From Euonymus europaeus (lineage: Eukaryota; Streptophyta; Magnoliopsida; Celastrales; Celastraceae), in contig OY756966.1 in the NCBI GenBank assembly GCA_963580455.1, positions 25,175,001 through 25,239,000 on the forward strand: a DNA stretch of 64,000 bases. The letters run 5' to 3'. Numbering within the stretch: position 1 is the first letter of the stretch; every line of letters begins with the position of its first letter. Shown piece by piece: positions 37,141-48,640 of the stretch. Both the position numbers and the translations under genes were made by a program. The notes under the pieces were generated by a model. That model worked only from the letters and a program-made list of their open reading frames with translations, was not told the origin of the DNA and ran no database searches.

Positions 37141-40080
37141 CGAATTCAGAACTCGGAGTCGACGGACATTCGTAAAACCGTTTACGTAAAGAAATCACAT
37201 TTTGCGGCTAACTAGGTGAAACGAGACCTACTAGCCACGAGTTTTGAAATCAAAATCCGAAACTCGAGGATTGTAGAACTCGAAAAGTAGTGTGAAATCA
37301 AGCTAAAAATCACCGAATTCAGAACTCGGAGTCAACGGATATTCATAAAACCGTTTACGTAAAGAAACCACATTTCGCGGCTAACTAGGTGAAACGAGAC
37401 ATACTACCCACGAGTTCTGAAATAAAAATCCGAAATGCCAGGATTGTAGAGCTCGAAAAGTAGTGTGAAATCAAGCTAAAAATCACCGAATTCAGAACTC
37501 GGAGTCAACGGATATTCGTAAAACCGTTTACGTAAAGAAATCACATTTTGTGGCTAACTAGGTGAAACGAGACCTACTAGCCACGAGTTTTGAAATCAAA
37601 ATCCGAAACTCCAGGATTGTAGAGCTCAAAAAGTAGTGTGAAATCAAGCTAAAAATCACCGAATTCAGAACTCGGAGTCAACGGATATTCGTAAAACCGT
37701 TTACGTAAAGAAATCACATTTTGCGGCTAACTAGGTGAAACAAGACCTACTAGCCACGAGTTCTGAAATCAAAATCCAAAATCGCAGGATTGTAGAGCTC
37801 GAAATGTAGTCTGAAATCAAGCTAAAAATCACCCAATTCAGAACTCTGAGTCAACGGATATTCATAAAACCGTTTTCGTAAAGAAACCACATTTCGCAGC
37901 TAACTAGGTGAAACGAGACCTACTATCCACAAGTTCTGAAATCAAAATCCAAAATGGCAGGATTGTAGAGCTCGAAAAGTAGTCTGAAATCAAGCTAAAA
38001 ATCACCAAATTCAGAACTCGGAGTCAACGGATATTCGTAAAACCGTTTACGTAAAGAAATCACATTTTGCGGCTAACTAGGTGAAACGAGACCCACGAGT
38101 TTTGAAATCAAAATCCGAAACTCGAGGATTGTAGAACTCAAAAAGAAGTGTGAAATCAAGCTAAAAATCACCGAATTCAGAACTCGGAGTCAACGGATAT
38201 TCATAAAACCGTTTACGTAAAGAAACCACATTTCGCGGCTAACTAGGTGAAACGAGACATACTATCCACGAGTTCTGAAATAAAAATCCGAAATGCCAGG
38301 ATTGTAGAGCTCGAAAAGTAGTGTGAAATCAAGCTAAAAATCACCGAATTCAGAACTCTTAGTCAACGGATATTCGTAAAACCGTTTACGTAAAGAAATC
38401 ACATTTTGCGGCTAACTAGGTGAAACGAGACCTACTAGCCACGAGTTCTGAAATCAAAATCCGAAACCGCAGGATTGTAGAGCTCGAAAAGTAGTGTGAA
38501 ATCAAGCTAAAAATCACCGAATTCAGAACTCGGAGTCAACGGATATTCGTAAAACCGTTTACGTAAAGAAATCACATTTTGCGGCTAACTAGGTGAAACG
38601 AGACCTACTAGCCACGAGTTTTGAAATCAAAATCCGAAACGCCAGGATTGTAGAGCTCAAAAAGTAGTGTGAAATCAATCTAAAAATCACCGAATTCAGA
38701 ACTCGGAGTCAACGGATATTCGTAAAACCGTTTACGTAAAGAAATCACATTTTGCGGCTAACTAGGTGAAACGAGACCTACTAGCCACGAGTTCTGAAAT
38801 CAAAATCCAAAATCTCAGGATTGTAGAGCTCGAAAAGTAGTCTGAAATCAATCAAAAAATCACCCAATTCAGAACTCTGAGTCAACGGATATTCATAAAA
38901 CCGTTTTCGTAAAGAAACCACATTTCGCAGCTAACTAGGTGAAACGAGACCTACTATCCAAAAGTTCTGAAATCAAAATCCAAAATGGCAGGATTGTAGA
39001 GCTCGAAAAGTAGTCTGAAATCAAGCTAAAAATCACCAAATTCAGAACTCGGAGTCAACGGATATTCGTAAAACCGTTTACGTAAAGAAATCACATTTTG
39101 CGGCTAACTAGGTGAAACGAGACCTACTAGCCACGAGTTTTGAAATCAAAATCCGAAACTCGAGGATTGTAGAACTCAAAAAGTAGTGTGAAATCAAGCT
39201 AAAAATCACCGAATTCAGAACTCGGAGTCAACGGATATTCATAAAACCGTTTACGTAAAGAAACCACATTTCGCGGCTAACTAGGTGAAACGAGACATAC
39301 TATCCACGAGTTCTGAAATAAAAATCCGAAATGCCAGGATTGTAGAGCTCGAAAAGTAGTGTGAAATCAAGCTAAAAATCACCGAATTCAGAACTCGGAG
39401 TCAACGGATATTCGTAAAACCGTTTACGTAAAGAAATCACATTTTGCGGCTAACTAGGTGAAACGAGACCTACTAGCCACGAGTTTTGAAATCAAAATCC
39501 GAAACACCAGGATTGTAGAGCTCAAAAAGTAGTGTGAAATCAAGTTAAAAATCACCGAATTCAGAACTCGGAGTCAACGGATATTCGTAAAACCGTTTAC
39601 GTAAAGAAATCACATTTTGCGGCTAACTAGGTGAAACGAGACCTACTAGCCACGAGTTTTGAAATCAAAATCCGAAACTCGAGGATTGTAGAACTCGAAA
39701 AGTAGTGTGAAATCAAGCTAAAAATCACCGAATTCAGAACTCGGAGTCAACGGATATTCGTAAAACCGTTTACGTAAAGAAATCACATTTTGCGGCTAAC
39801 TAGGTGAAACGAGACCTACTAGCCACGAGTTTTGAAATCAAAATCCAAAACGCCAGGATTGTAGAGCTCAAAAAGTAGTGTGAAATCAAGCTAAAAATCA
39901 CCGAATTCAGAACTCGGAGTCAACGGATATTCATAAAACCGTTTTCGTAAAGAAACCACCTTTCGCGGCTAACTAGGTGAAACGAGACCTACTATCCACG
40001 AGTTCTGAAATCAAAATCCGAAATGGCAGGATTGTAGAGCTCGAAAAGTAGTGTGAAATCAAGCTAAAAATCACCGAATT
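37140..40080 (+). repeat. 17-monomer higher-order repeat (2,934 bp), copy 1
   Basis: The unit contains CATACTACCCACG, TTTTGTGGC, GAAATGTAGTCTG, a monomer shortened by 7 bp at 38,091, GAACTCTTAGTC, CAATCAAAAAATC and CACCTTTCGCGG, in that order. All recur 2,934 bp later, which is 17 x 173 minus 7. The left edge is near 37,140, where CGGAGTCGACGGACATTC is private to this copy. Confidence 0.85.
37987..38152 (+). repeat. Shortened monomer, 166 bp (7-bp deletion)
   Basis: GAGACCCACGAG replaces GAGACCTACTAGCCACGAG, a loss of 7 bp. The next monomer start is 166 bp away. ACC-type matches flank the deletion, so slippage between short similar words is a plausible cause, but this is inference. Confidence 0.9.
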
Positions 40081-43020
40081 CAGAACCCGGAGTCAACGGA
40101 TATTCGTAAAACCGTTTACGTAAAGAAATCACATTTTGCGGCTAACTAGGTGAAACGAGACCTACTAGCCACGAGTTTTGAAATCAAAATCCGAAACTCG
40201 AGGATTGTAGAACTCGAAAAGTAGTGTGAAATCAAGCTAAAAATCACCGAATTCAGAACTCGGAGTCAACGGATATTCATAAAACCGTTTACGTAAAGAA
40301 ACCACATTTCGCGGCTAACTAGGTGAAACGAGACATACTACCCACGAGTTCTGAAATAAAAATCCGAAATGCCAGGATTGTAGAGCTCGAAAAGTAGTGT
40401 GAAATCAAGCTAAAAATCACCGAATTCAGAACTCGGAGTCAACGGATATTCGTAAAACCGTTTACGTAAAGAAATCACATTTTGTGGCTAACTAGGTGAA
40501 ACGAGACCTACTAGCCACGAGTTTTGAAATCAAAATCCGAAACTCCAGGATTGTAGAGCTCAAAAAGTAGTGTGAAATCAAGCTAAAAATCACCGAATTC
40601 AGAACTCGGAGTCAACGGATATTCGTAAAACCGTTTACGTAAAGAAATCACATTTTGCGGCTAACTAGGTGAAACAAGACCTACTAGCCACGAGTTCTGA
40701 AATCAAAATCCAAAATCGCAGGATTGTAGAGCTCGAAATGTAGTCTGAAATCAAGCTAAAAATCACCCAATTCAGAACTCTGAGTCAACGGATATTCATA
40801 AAACCGTTTTCGTAAAGAAACCACATTTCGCAGCTAACTGGGTGAAACGAGACCTACTATCCACAAGTTCTGAAATCAAAATCCAAAATGGCAGGATTGT
40901 AGAGCTCGAAAAGTAGTCTGAAATCAAGCTAAAAATCACCAAATTCAGAACTCGGAGTCAACGGATATTCGTAAAACCGTTTACGTAAAGAAATCACATT
41001 TTGCGGCTAACTAGGTGAAACGAGACCCACGAGTTTTGAAATCAAAATCCGAAACTCGAGGATTGTAGAACTCAAAAAGAAGTGTGAAATCAAGCTAAAA
41101 ATCACCGAATTCAGAACTCGGAGTCAACGGATATTCATAAAACCGTTTACGTAAAGAAACCACATTTCGCGGCTAACTAGGTGAAACGAGACATACTATC
41201 CACGAGTTCTGAAATAAAAATCCGAAATTCCAGGATTGTAGAGCTCGAAAAGTAGTGTGAAATCAAGCTAAAAATCACCGAATTCCGAACTCTTAGTCAA
41301 CGGATATTCGTAAAACCGTTTACGTAAAGAAATCACATTTTGCGGCTAACTAGGTGAAACGAGACCTACTAGCCACGAGTTCTGAAATCAAAATCCGAAA
41401 CCGCAGGATTGTAGAGCTCGAAAAGTAGTGTGAAATCAAGCTAAAAATCACCGAATTCAGAACTCGGAGTCAACGGATATTCGTAAAACCGTTTACGTAA
41501 AGAAATCACATTTTGCGGCTAACTAGGTGAAACGAGACCTACTAGCCACGAGTTTTGAAATCAAAATCCGAAACGCCAGGATTGTAGAGCTCAAAAAGTA
41601 GTGTGAAATCAATCTAAAAATCACCGAATTCAGAACTCGGAGTCAACGGATATTCGTAAAACCGTTTACGTAAAGAAATCACATTTTGCGGCTAACTAGG
41701 TGAAACGAGACCTACTAGCCACGAGTTCTGAAATCAAAATCCAAAATCGCAGGATTGTAGAGCTCGAAAAGTAGTCTGAAATCAATCAAAAAATCACCCA
41801 ATTCAGAACTCTGAGTCAACGGATATTCATAAAACCGTTTTCGTAAAGAAACCACATTTCGCAGCTAACTAGGTGAAACGAGACCTACTATCCACAAGTT
41901 CTGAAATCAAAATCCAAAATGGCAGGATTGTAGAGCTCGAAAAGTAGTCTGAAATCAAGCTAAAAATCACCAAATTCAGAACTCGGAGTCAACGGATATT
42001 CGTAAAACCGTTTACGTAAAGAAATCACATTTTGCGGCTAACTAGGTGAAACGAGACCTACTAGCCACGAGTTTTGAAATCAAAATCCGAAACTCGAGGA
42101 TTGTAGAACTCAAAAAGTAGTGTGAAATCAAGCTAAAAATCACCGAATTCAGAACTCGGAGTCAACGGATATTCATAAAACCGTTTACGTAAAGAAACCA
42201 CATTTCGCGGCTAACTAGGTGAAACGAGACATACTATCCACGAGTTCTGAAATAAAAATCCGAAATGCCAGGATTGTAGAGCTCGAAAAGTAGTGTGAAA
42301 TCAAGCTAAAAATCACCGAATTCAGAACTCGGAGTCAACGGATATTCGTAAAACCGTTTACGTAAAGAAATCACATTTTGCGGCTAACTAGGTGAAACGA
42401 GACCTACTAGCCACGAGTTTTGAAATCAAAATCCGAAACACCAGGATTGTAGAGCTCAAAAAGTAGTGTGAAATCAAGTTAAAAATCACCGAATTCAGAA
42501 CTCGGAGTCAACGGATATTCGTAAAACCGTTTACGTAAAGAAATCACATTTTGCGGCTAACTAGGTGAAACGAGACCTACTAGCCACGAGTTTTGAAATC
42601 AAAATCCGAAACTCGAGGATTGTAGAACTCGAAAAGTAGTGTGAAATCAAGCTAAAAATCACCGAATTCAGAACTCGGAGTCAACGGATATTCGTAAAAC
42701 CGTTTACGTAAAGAAATCACATTTTGCGGCTAACTAGGTGAAACGAGACCTACTAGCCACGAGTTTTGAAATCAAAATCCAAAACGCCAGGATTGTAGAG
42801 CTCAAAAAGTAGTGTGAAATCAAGCTAAAAATCACCGAATTCAGAACTCGGAGTCAACGGATATTCATAAAACCGTTTTCGTAAAGAAACCACCTTTCGC
42901 GGCTAACTAGGTGAAACGAGACCTACTATCCACGAGTTCTGAAATCAAAATCCGAAATGGCAGGATTGTAGAGCTCGAAAAGTAGTGTGAAATCAAGCTA
43001 AAAATCACCGAATTCAGAAC
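40081..43020 (+). repeat. 17-monomer higher-order repeat (2,934 bp), copy 2
   Basis: Copy 2 carries all the markers of copy 1 in the same order, including the 7-bp deletion at 41,025. Differences seen are few: CTAACTGGGTG near 40,837, GAATTCCGAACTC near 41,281, TCCACAAGTTC near 41,892 against TCCAAAAGTTC, and AAAATCGCAGG against AAAATCTCAGG. After about 43,020 (CAACGAATATTCG) the next unit no longer follows the pattern. Two near-identical complete copies imply one recent tandem duplication. Confidence 0.85.
40921..41086 (+). repeat. Shortened monomer, 166 bp, second copy
   Basis: The same GAGACCCACGAG junction lies 2,934 bp after the first, carried by the 17-monomer duplication. The two units also share GAACTCAAAAAGAAG near their ends. 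Confidence 0.9.
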
Positions 43021-44240
43021 CCGGAGTCAACGAATATTCGTAAAACCGTTTACGTAAAGAAATCACATTTTGCGGCTAACTAGGTGAAACGAGACCTACT
43101 AGCCACGAGTTTTGAAATCAAAATCCAAAACTCGAGGATTGTAGAACTCGAAAATTAGTGTGAAATCAAGCTAAAAATCACCGAATTCAGAACTCGGAGT
43201 CAACGGATATTCATAAAACCGTTTACGTAAAGAAACCACATTTCGCGGCTAACTAGGTGAAACGAGACATACTATCCACGAGTTCTGAAATAAAAATCCG
43301 AAATTCCAGGATTGTAGAGCTCAAAAAGTAGTTTGAAATCAAGCTAAAAATCACCGAATTCAGAACTCGAAGTCAACGGATATTCATAAAACCGTTTACG
43401 TAAAGAAATCACATTTCGTGGCTAAATACGTGAAACCAGACCTACTAGCCACGAGTTCTGAAATCAAAATCCGAAAAACCAGGATTGTAGAGCTCGAAAA
43501 GTAGTGTGAAATCAAGCTAAAAATCACCGAATTCAGAACTCGGAGTCAACGGATATTCGTAAAACCGTTTACGTAAAGAAATCACATTTTGCGGCTAACT
43601 AGGTGAAACGAGACCTACTAGCCACGAGTTTTGAAATCAAAATCCGAAACGCCAGGATTGTAGAGCTCGAAAAGTAGTTTGAAATCAAGCTAAAAATCAC
43701 CGAATTCAGAACTCGAAGTCAACGGATATTCATAAAACCGTTTACGTAAAGAAATCACATTTCGCGGCTAAATAGGTGAAACAAGACCTACTCGCCACGA
43801 GTTCTGAAATCAAAATCCGAAATACCAGGATTGTAGAGCTCGAAAAGTAGTGTGAAATCAAGCTAAAAATCACCGAATTCAGAACTCGAAGTCAACGGAT
43901 ATTTATAAAACCGTTTACGTAAAGAAATCACATTTCGCGGCTAAATAGGTGAAACCAGACCTACTAGCCACGAGTTCTGAAATCAAAATCCGAAATACCA
44001 GGATTGTAGAGCTCGAAAAGTAGTGTGAAATCAAGCTAAAAATCATCGAATTCAGAACTCTGAGTCAACGAATATTCATAAAACCGTTTACGTAAAGAAA
44101 CTACATTTCGCGGCTAACTAGGTGAAACGAGACATACTAGCCACGAGTTCTGAAATCAAAATCCGAAACGCCAGGATTGTAGAGCTCAAAAAGTAGTGTG
44201 AAATCAAGCTAAAAATCACCGAATTCAGAACTCGGAGTCA
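43020..44240 (+). repeat. Satellite monomers of the AAACCAGACC type
   Basis: About seven monomers. Several have CTAAATACGTG or CTAAATAGG followed by AAACCAGACC, AAACAAGACC and GAAATACCAGG. These resemble each other one to three units apart, and resemble single units near 27,540, 29,610 and 48,090, but no long tandem HOR was seen. Near 44,259 there is one AAAAGCGTTTACG unit in which the usually invariant AAACCG is changed. Confidence 0.65.
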
Positions 44241-46140
44241 ACGGATATTCATAAAAGCGTTTACGTAAAGAAACCACATTTCGCGGCTAACTAGGTGAAA
44301 CGAGACCTACTATCCACGAGTTCTGAAATAAAAATCCGAAATGCCAGGATTGTAGAGCTCGAAAAGTAGTGTGAAATCAACCTAAAAATCACCGAATTCA
44401 GAACCCGGAGTCAACGAATATTCATAAAACCGTTTACGTAAAAAAACCACATTTCGCGGCTAACTAGGTGAAACGAGACCTACTAGCCACGAGTTCTGAA
44501 ATAAAAATTCGAAATGCCAGGATTATAGAGCTCGAAAAGTAGTGTGAAATCAAGCAAAAAATCATCGAATTCAGAATTCTGTGTCAACAGAAATTCATAA
44601 AACCGTTTACGTAAAGAAACCACATTTCGCGGCTAACTAGGTGAAATGAGACCTACTATCCACGAGTTCTGAAATCAAAATCCGAAATTGAAGGATTGTA
44701 GAGCTCGAAAAGTAGTGTGAAATCAAGCTAAAAATCACCGAATTCAGAACTCGGAGTCAACGGATATTCATAAAACCGTTTACGTAAAGAAATCACATTT
44801 CGCGGCTAACTAGGTGAAACGAGACCTACTAGCCACGAGTTCTGAAATTAAAATCCGAAACTCCAGGATTGTAGAACTCGAAAAGTAGTGTGAAATCGAA
44901 CTAAAAATCACCGAATTCAGAACTCGGAGTCAACGGATATTCATAAAACCGTTTACGTAAAGAAACCACATTTCGCGGCTAACTAGGTGAAACGAGACCT
45001 ACAAGCCACGAGTTCTGAAATCAAAATACGAAATGCCAGGATTGTAGAGCTCGAAAAGTTGTGTGAAATCAAGCTAAAAATCACCGAATTCAGAACTCTG
45101 AGTCAACGAATATTCATAAAACCGTTTACGTAAAGAAACTTCATTTCGCGGCTAACTAGGTGAAACGAGATATACTAGCCACGAGTTCTGAAATCAAAAT
45201 CCGAAACGACAGGATTGTAGAGCTCGAAAAGTAGTGTGAAATCAAGCTAACAATCACCGATTTCAGAACTCGGAGTCAACGGATATCATAAAACCGTTTA
45301 CGTAAAGAAACCACATTTCGCGGCTAACTAGGTAAAACGAGACCTACTAGCCACGAGTTCTGAAATCAAAATCCAAAATTCCAGGTTTGTAGACCTCGAA
45401 AAGTTGTGTAAAATCAAGCTAAAAATCACCGAATTCAGAACTCTGAGTCAACAGATATTCATAAAACCGTTTACGTAAATAAACCACATTTCGCGGCTAA
45501 CTAGGTGAAACGAGACCTACTATCCACGAGTTCTGAAATCTAAATCCAAAATGGCAGGATTGTAGAGCTCGAAAAGTAGTCTGAAATCAAGCTAAAAATC
45601 ACCGAATTCAGAACTCGGAGTCAACGGATATTCATAAAACCGTTTACGTAAAGAAATCACATTTCGCGGCTAAATAGGTGAAACGAGACCTACTAGCCAC
45701 GAGTTCTGAAATCAAAATCCAAAACGCCAGGATTGTAGAGCTCGAAAAGTAGTTTGAAATCAAGCTAAAAATCAACGAATTCAGAACTCGGAGTCAACGG
45801 ATATTCATAAAACCGTTTACGTAAAGAAATCACATGTCGCGGCTAAATAGGTGAAACGAGACCTACTAGCCACGAGTTCTGAAATCAAAATACGAAATGC
45901 CAGGATTGTAGAGCTCGAAAAGTAGTGTGAAATCAAGCTAAAAATCACCGAATTCAGAACTCGGAGTCAACGGATATTCGTAAAACCGTTTACGTAAAGA
46001 AATCACATTTTGCGGCTAACTAGGTGAAACGAGACCTACTAGCCACGAGTTTTGAAATCAAAATCCGAAACTCGAGGATTGTAGAACTCGAAAAGTAGTG
46101 TGAAATCAAGCTAAAAATCACCGAATTCAGAACTCGGAGT
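44240..46140 (+). repeat. 11-monomer higher-order repeat (1,902 bp), copy 1
   Basis: The rare GAATTCTGTGTCAACAG lies at about 44,574 and recurs at 46,476, 1,902 bp later (11 x 173 minus 1, from the GGATATCAT unit near 45,287). Other shared markers are AAAAAAACCACATT, GAAATTGAAGG, CTAACAATCACCGATTTC, CCAGGTTTGTAGACC and CACATGTCGCGG. Copy 1 contains one monomer with AAACTTCATTTCG and AAGTTGTGTG that copy 2 lacks. Confidence 0.8.
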
Positions 46141-47870
46141 CAACGGATATTCATAAAACCGTTTACGTAAAGAAACCACATTTCGCGGCTAACTAGGTGA
46201 AACGAGACCTACTATCCACGAGTTCTGAAATAAAAATCCGAAATGCCAGGATTGTAGAGCTCGAAAAGTAGTGTGAAATCAACCTAAAAATCACCGAATT
46301 CAGAACCCGGAGTCAACGAATATTCATAAAACCGTTTACGTAAAAAAACCACATTTCGCGGCTAACTAGGTGAAACGAGACCTACTAGCCACGAGTTCTG
46401 AAATAAAAATTCGAAATGCCAGGATTATAGAGCTCGAAAAGTAGTGTGAAATCAAGCAAAAAATCATCGAATTCAGAATTCTGTGTCAACAGAAATTCAT
46501 AAAACCGTTTACGTAAAGAAACCACATTTCGCGGCTAACTAGGTGAAATGAGACCTACTATCCACGAGTTCTGAAATCAAAATCCGAAATTGAAGGATTG
46601 TAGAGCTCGAAAAGTAGTGTGAAATCAAGCTAAAATTCACCGAATTCAGAACTCGGAGTCAACGGATATTCATAAAACCGTTTACGTAAAGAAATCACAT
46701 TTCGCGGCTAACTAGGTGAAACGAGACCTACTAGCCACGAGTTCTGAAATCAAAATCCGAAACTCCAGGATTGTAGAACTCGAAAAGTAGTGTGAAATCA
46801 AACTAAAAATCACCGAATTCAGAACTCGGAGTCAACGGATATTCATAAAACCGTTTACGTAAAGAAACCACATTTCGCGGCTAACTAGGTGAAACGAGAT
46901 ATACTAGCCACGAGTTCTGAAATCAAAATCCGAAACGACAGGATTGTAGAGCTCGAAAAGTAGTGTGAAATCAAGCTAACAATCACCGATTTCAGAACTC
47001 GGAGTCAACGGATATCATAAAACCGTTTACGTAAAGAAACCACATTTCGCGGCTAACTAGGTGAAACGAGACCTACTAGCCACGAGTTCTGAAATCAAAA
47101 TCCAAAATTCCAGGTTTGTAGACCTCGAAAAGTTGTGTAAAATCAAGCTAAAAATCACCGAATTCAGAACTCTGAGTCAACAGATATTCATAAAACCGTT
47201 TACGTAAATAAACCACATTTCGCGGCTAACTAGGTGAAACGAGACCTACTATCCACGAGTTCTGAAATCTAAATCCAAAATGGCAGGATTGTAGAGCTCG
47301 AAAAGTAGTCTGAAATCAAGCTAAAAATCACCGAATTCAGAACTCGGAGTCAACGGATATTCATAAAACCGTTTACGTAAAGAAATCACATTTCGCGGCT
47401 AAATAGGTGAAACGAGACCTACTAGCCACGAGTTCTGAAATCAAAATCCAAAATGCCAGGATTGTAGAGCTCGAAAAGTAGTTTGAAATCAAGCTAAAAA
47501 TCAACGAATTCAGAACTCGGAGTCAACGGATATTCATAAAACCGTTTACGTAAAGAAATCACATGTCGCGGCTAAATAGGTGAAACGAGACCTACTAGCC
47601 ACGAGTTCTGAAATCAAAATCCGAAATGCTAGGATTGTAGAGCTCGAAAAGTAGTGTGAAATCAAGCTAAAAATCACCGAATTCAGAACTCGGAGTCAAC
47701 GGATATTCGTAAAACCGTTTACGTAAAGAAATCACATTTTGCGGCTAACTAGGTGAAACGAGACCTACTAGCCACGAGTTTTGAAATCAAAATCCGAAAC
47801 TCGAGGATTGTAGAACTCGAAAAGTAGTGTGAAATCAAGCTAAAAATCACCGAATTCAGAACTCGGAGTC
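46141..47870 (+). repeat. Same higher-order repeat with one monomer lost, copy 2
   Basis: Copy 2 follows copy 1 at 1,902 bp spacing until about 46,850. It then follows at 1,729 bp spacing (GATATACTAGCC 45,170 to 46,899; CCAGGTTTG 45,381 to 47,110). The change of exactly 173 bp means one monomer has been removed. The unit at about 46,800-46,970 is a fusion: its left part matches the copy-1 unit ending in CTACAAGCC, and its right part matches the next unit (GATATACTAGCC). This is the expected product of in-register recombination between adjacent monomers. Confidence 0.8.
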
Positions 47871-48640
47871 AACGGATATTCATAAAACCGTTTCCGTAAA
47901 GAAACCACATTTCGCGGCTAACTAGGTGAAACGAGACATACTATCCACGAGTTCTGAAATTAAAATCCGAAATTCCAGGATTGTAGAGCTCCAAAAGTAG
48001 TGTGAAATCAAGCTAAAAATCACCGAATTCAGAACTCGAAGTCAACGGATATTCATAAAACCGTTTACGTAAAGAAATCACATTTCTTGGCTAAATACGT
48101 GAAACCAGACCTACTAGCCACGAGTTCTGAAATCAAAATCCGAAATACCAGGATTGTAGAGCTCGAAAAGTAGTGTGAAATCAAGCTTAAAATCACCGAA
48201 TTCAGAACTCGGAGTCAACGGATATCATAAAACCGTTTACGTAAAGAAAGCACATTTCGCGGCTAATTAGGTGAAACGAGACCTACTAGCCACGAGTTCT
48301 GAAATCAAAATACGAAACGCCAGGATTGTAGAGCTCGAAAAGTAGTGTGAAATCAAGCTAAAAATCACCGAATTCAGAACTCTGAGTCAACGAATATTCA
48401 TAAAACCGTTTACGTAAAGAAACTACATTTCGCGGCTAACTAGGTGAAACGAGATATACTAGCCACGAGTTATGAAATCAAAATCCGAAACACCAGGATT
48501 GTAGAGCTCGAAAAGTTATGTAAAATCAAGCTAAAAATCATCGAATTCAGAACTCTGAGTCAACGGATATTCATAAAACCGTTTACGTAAAGAAATCACA
48601 TTTCGCTGCTAAATAGGTGAAATCGGACCTACTAGCCACG
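47870..48640 (+). repeat. Mixed satellite monomers between HOR domains
   Basis: About four and a half monomers with GTTTCCGTAAAG, CATTTCTTGGC with AAATACGTG, a GGATATCAT unit near 48,222 with GAAAGCACATT, and AAGTTATGTAAAATC. They resemble scattered units at 22.5 kb and 43.4 kb. No tandem copy was seen and no non-satellite sequence is present. Confidence 0.65.
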
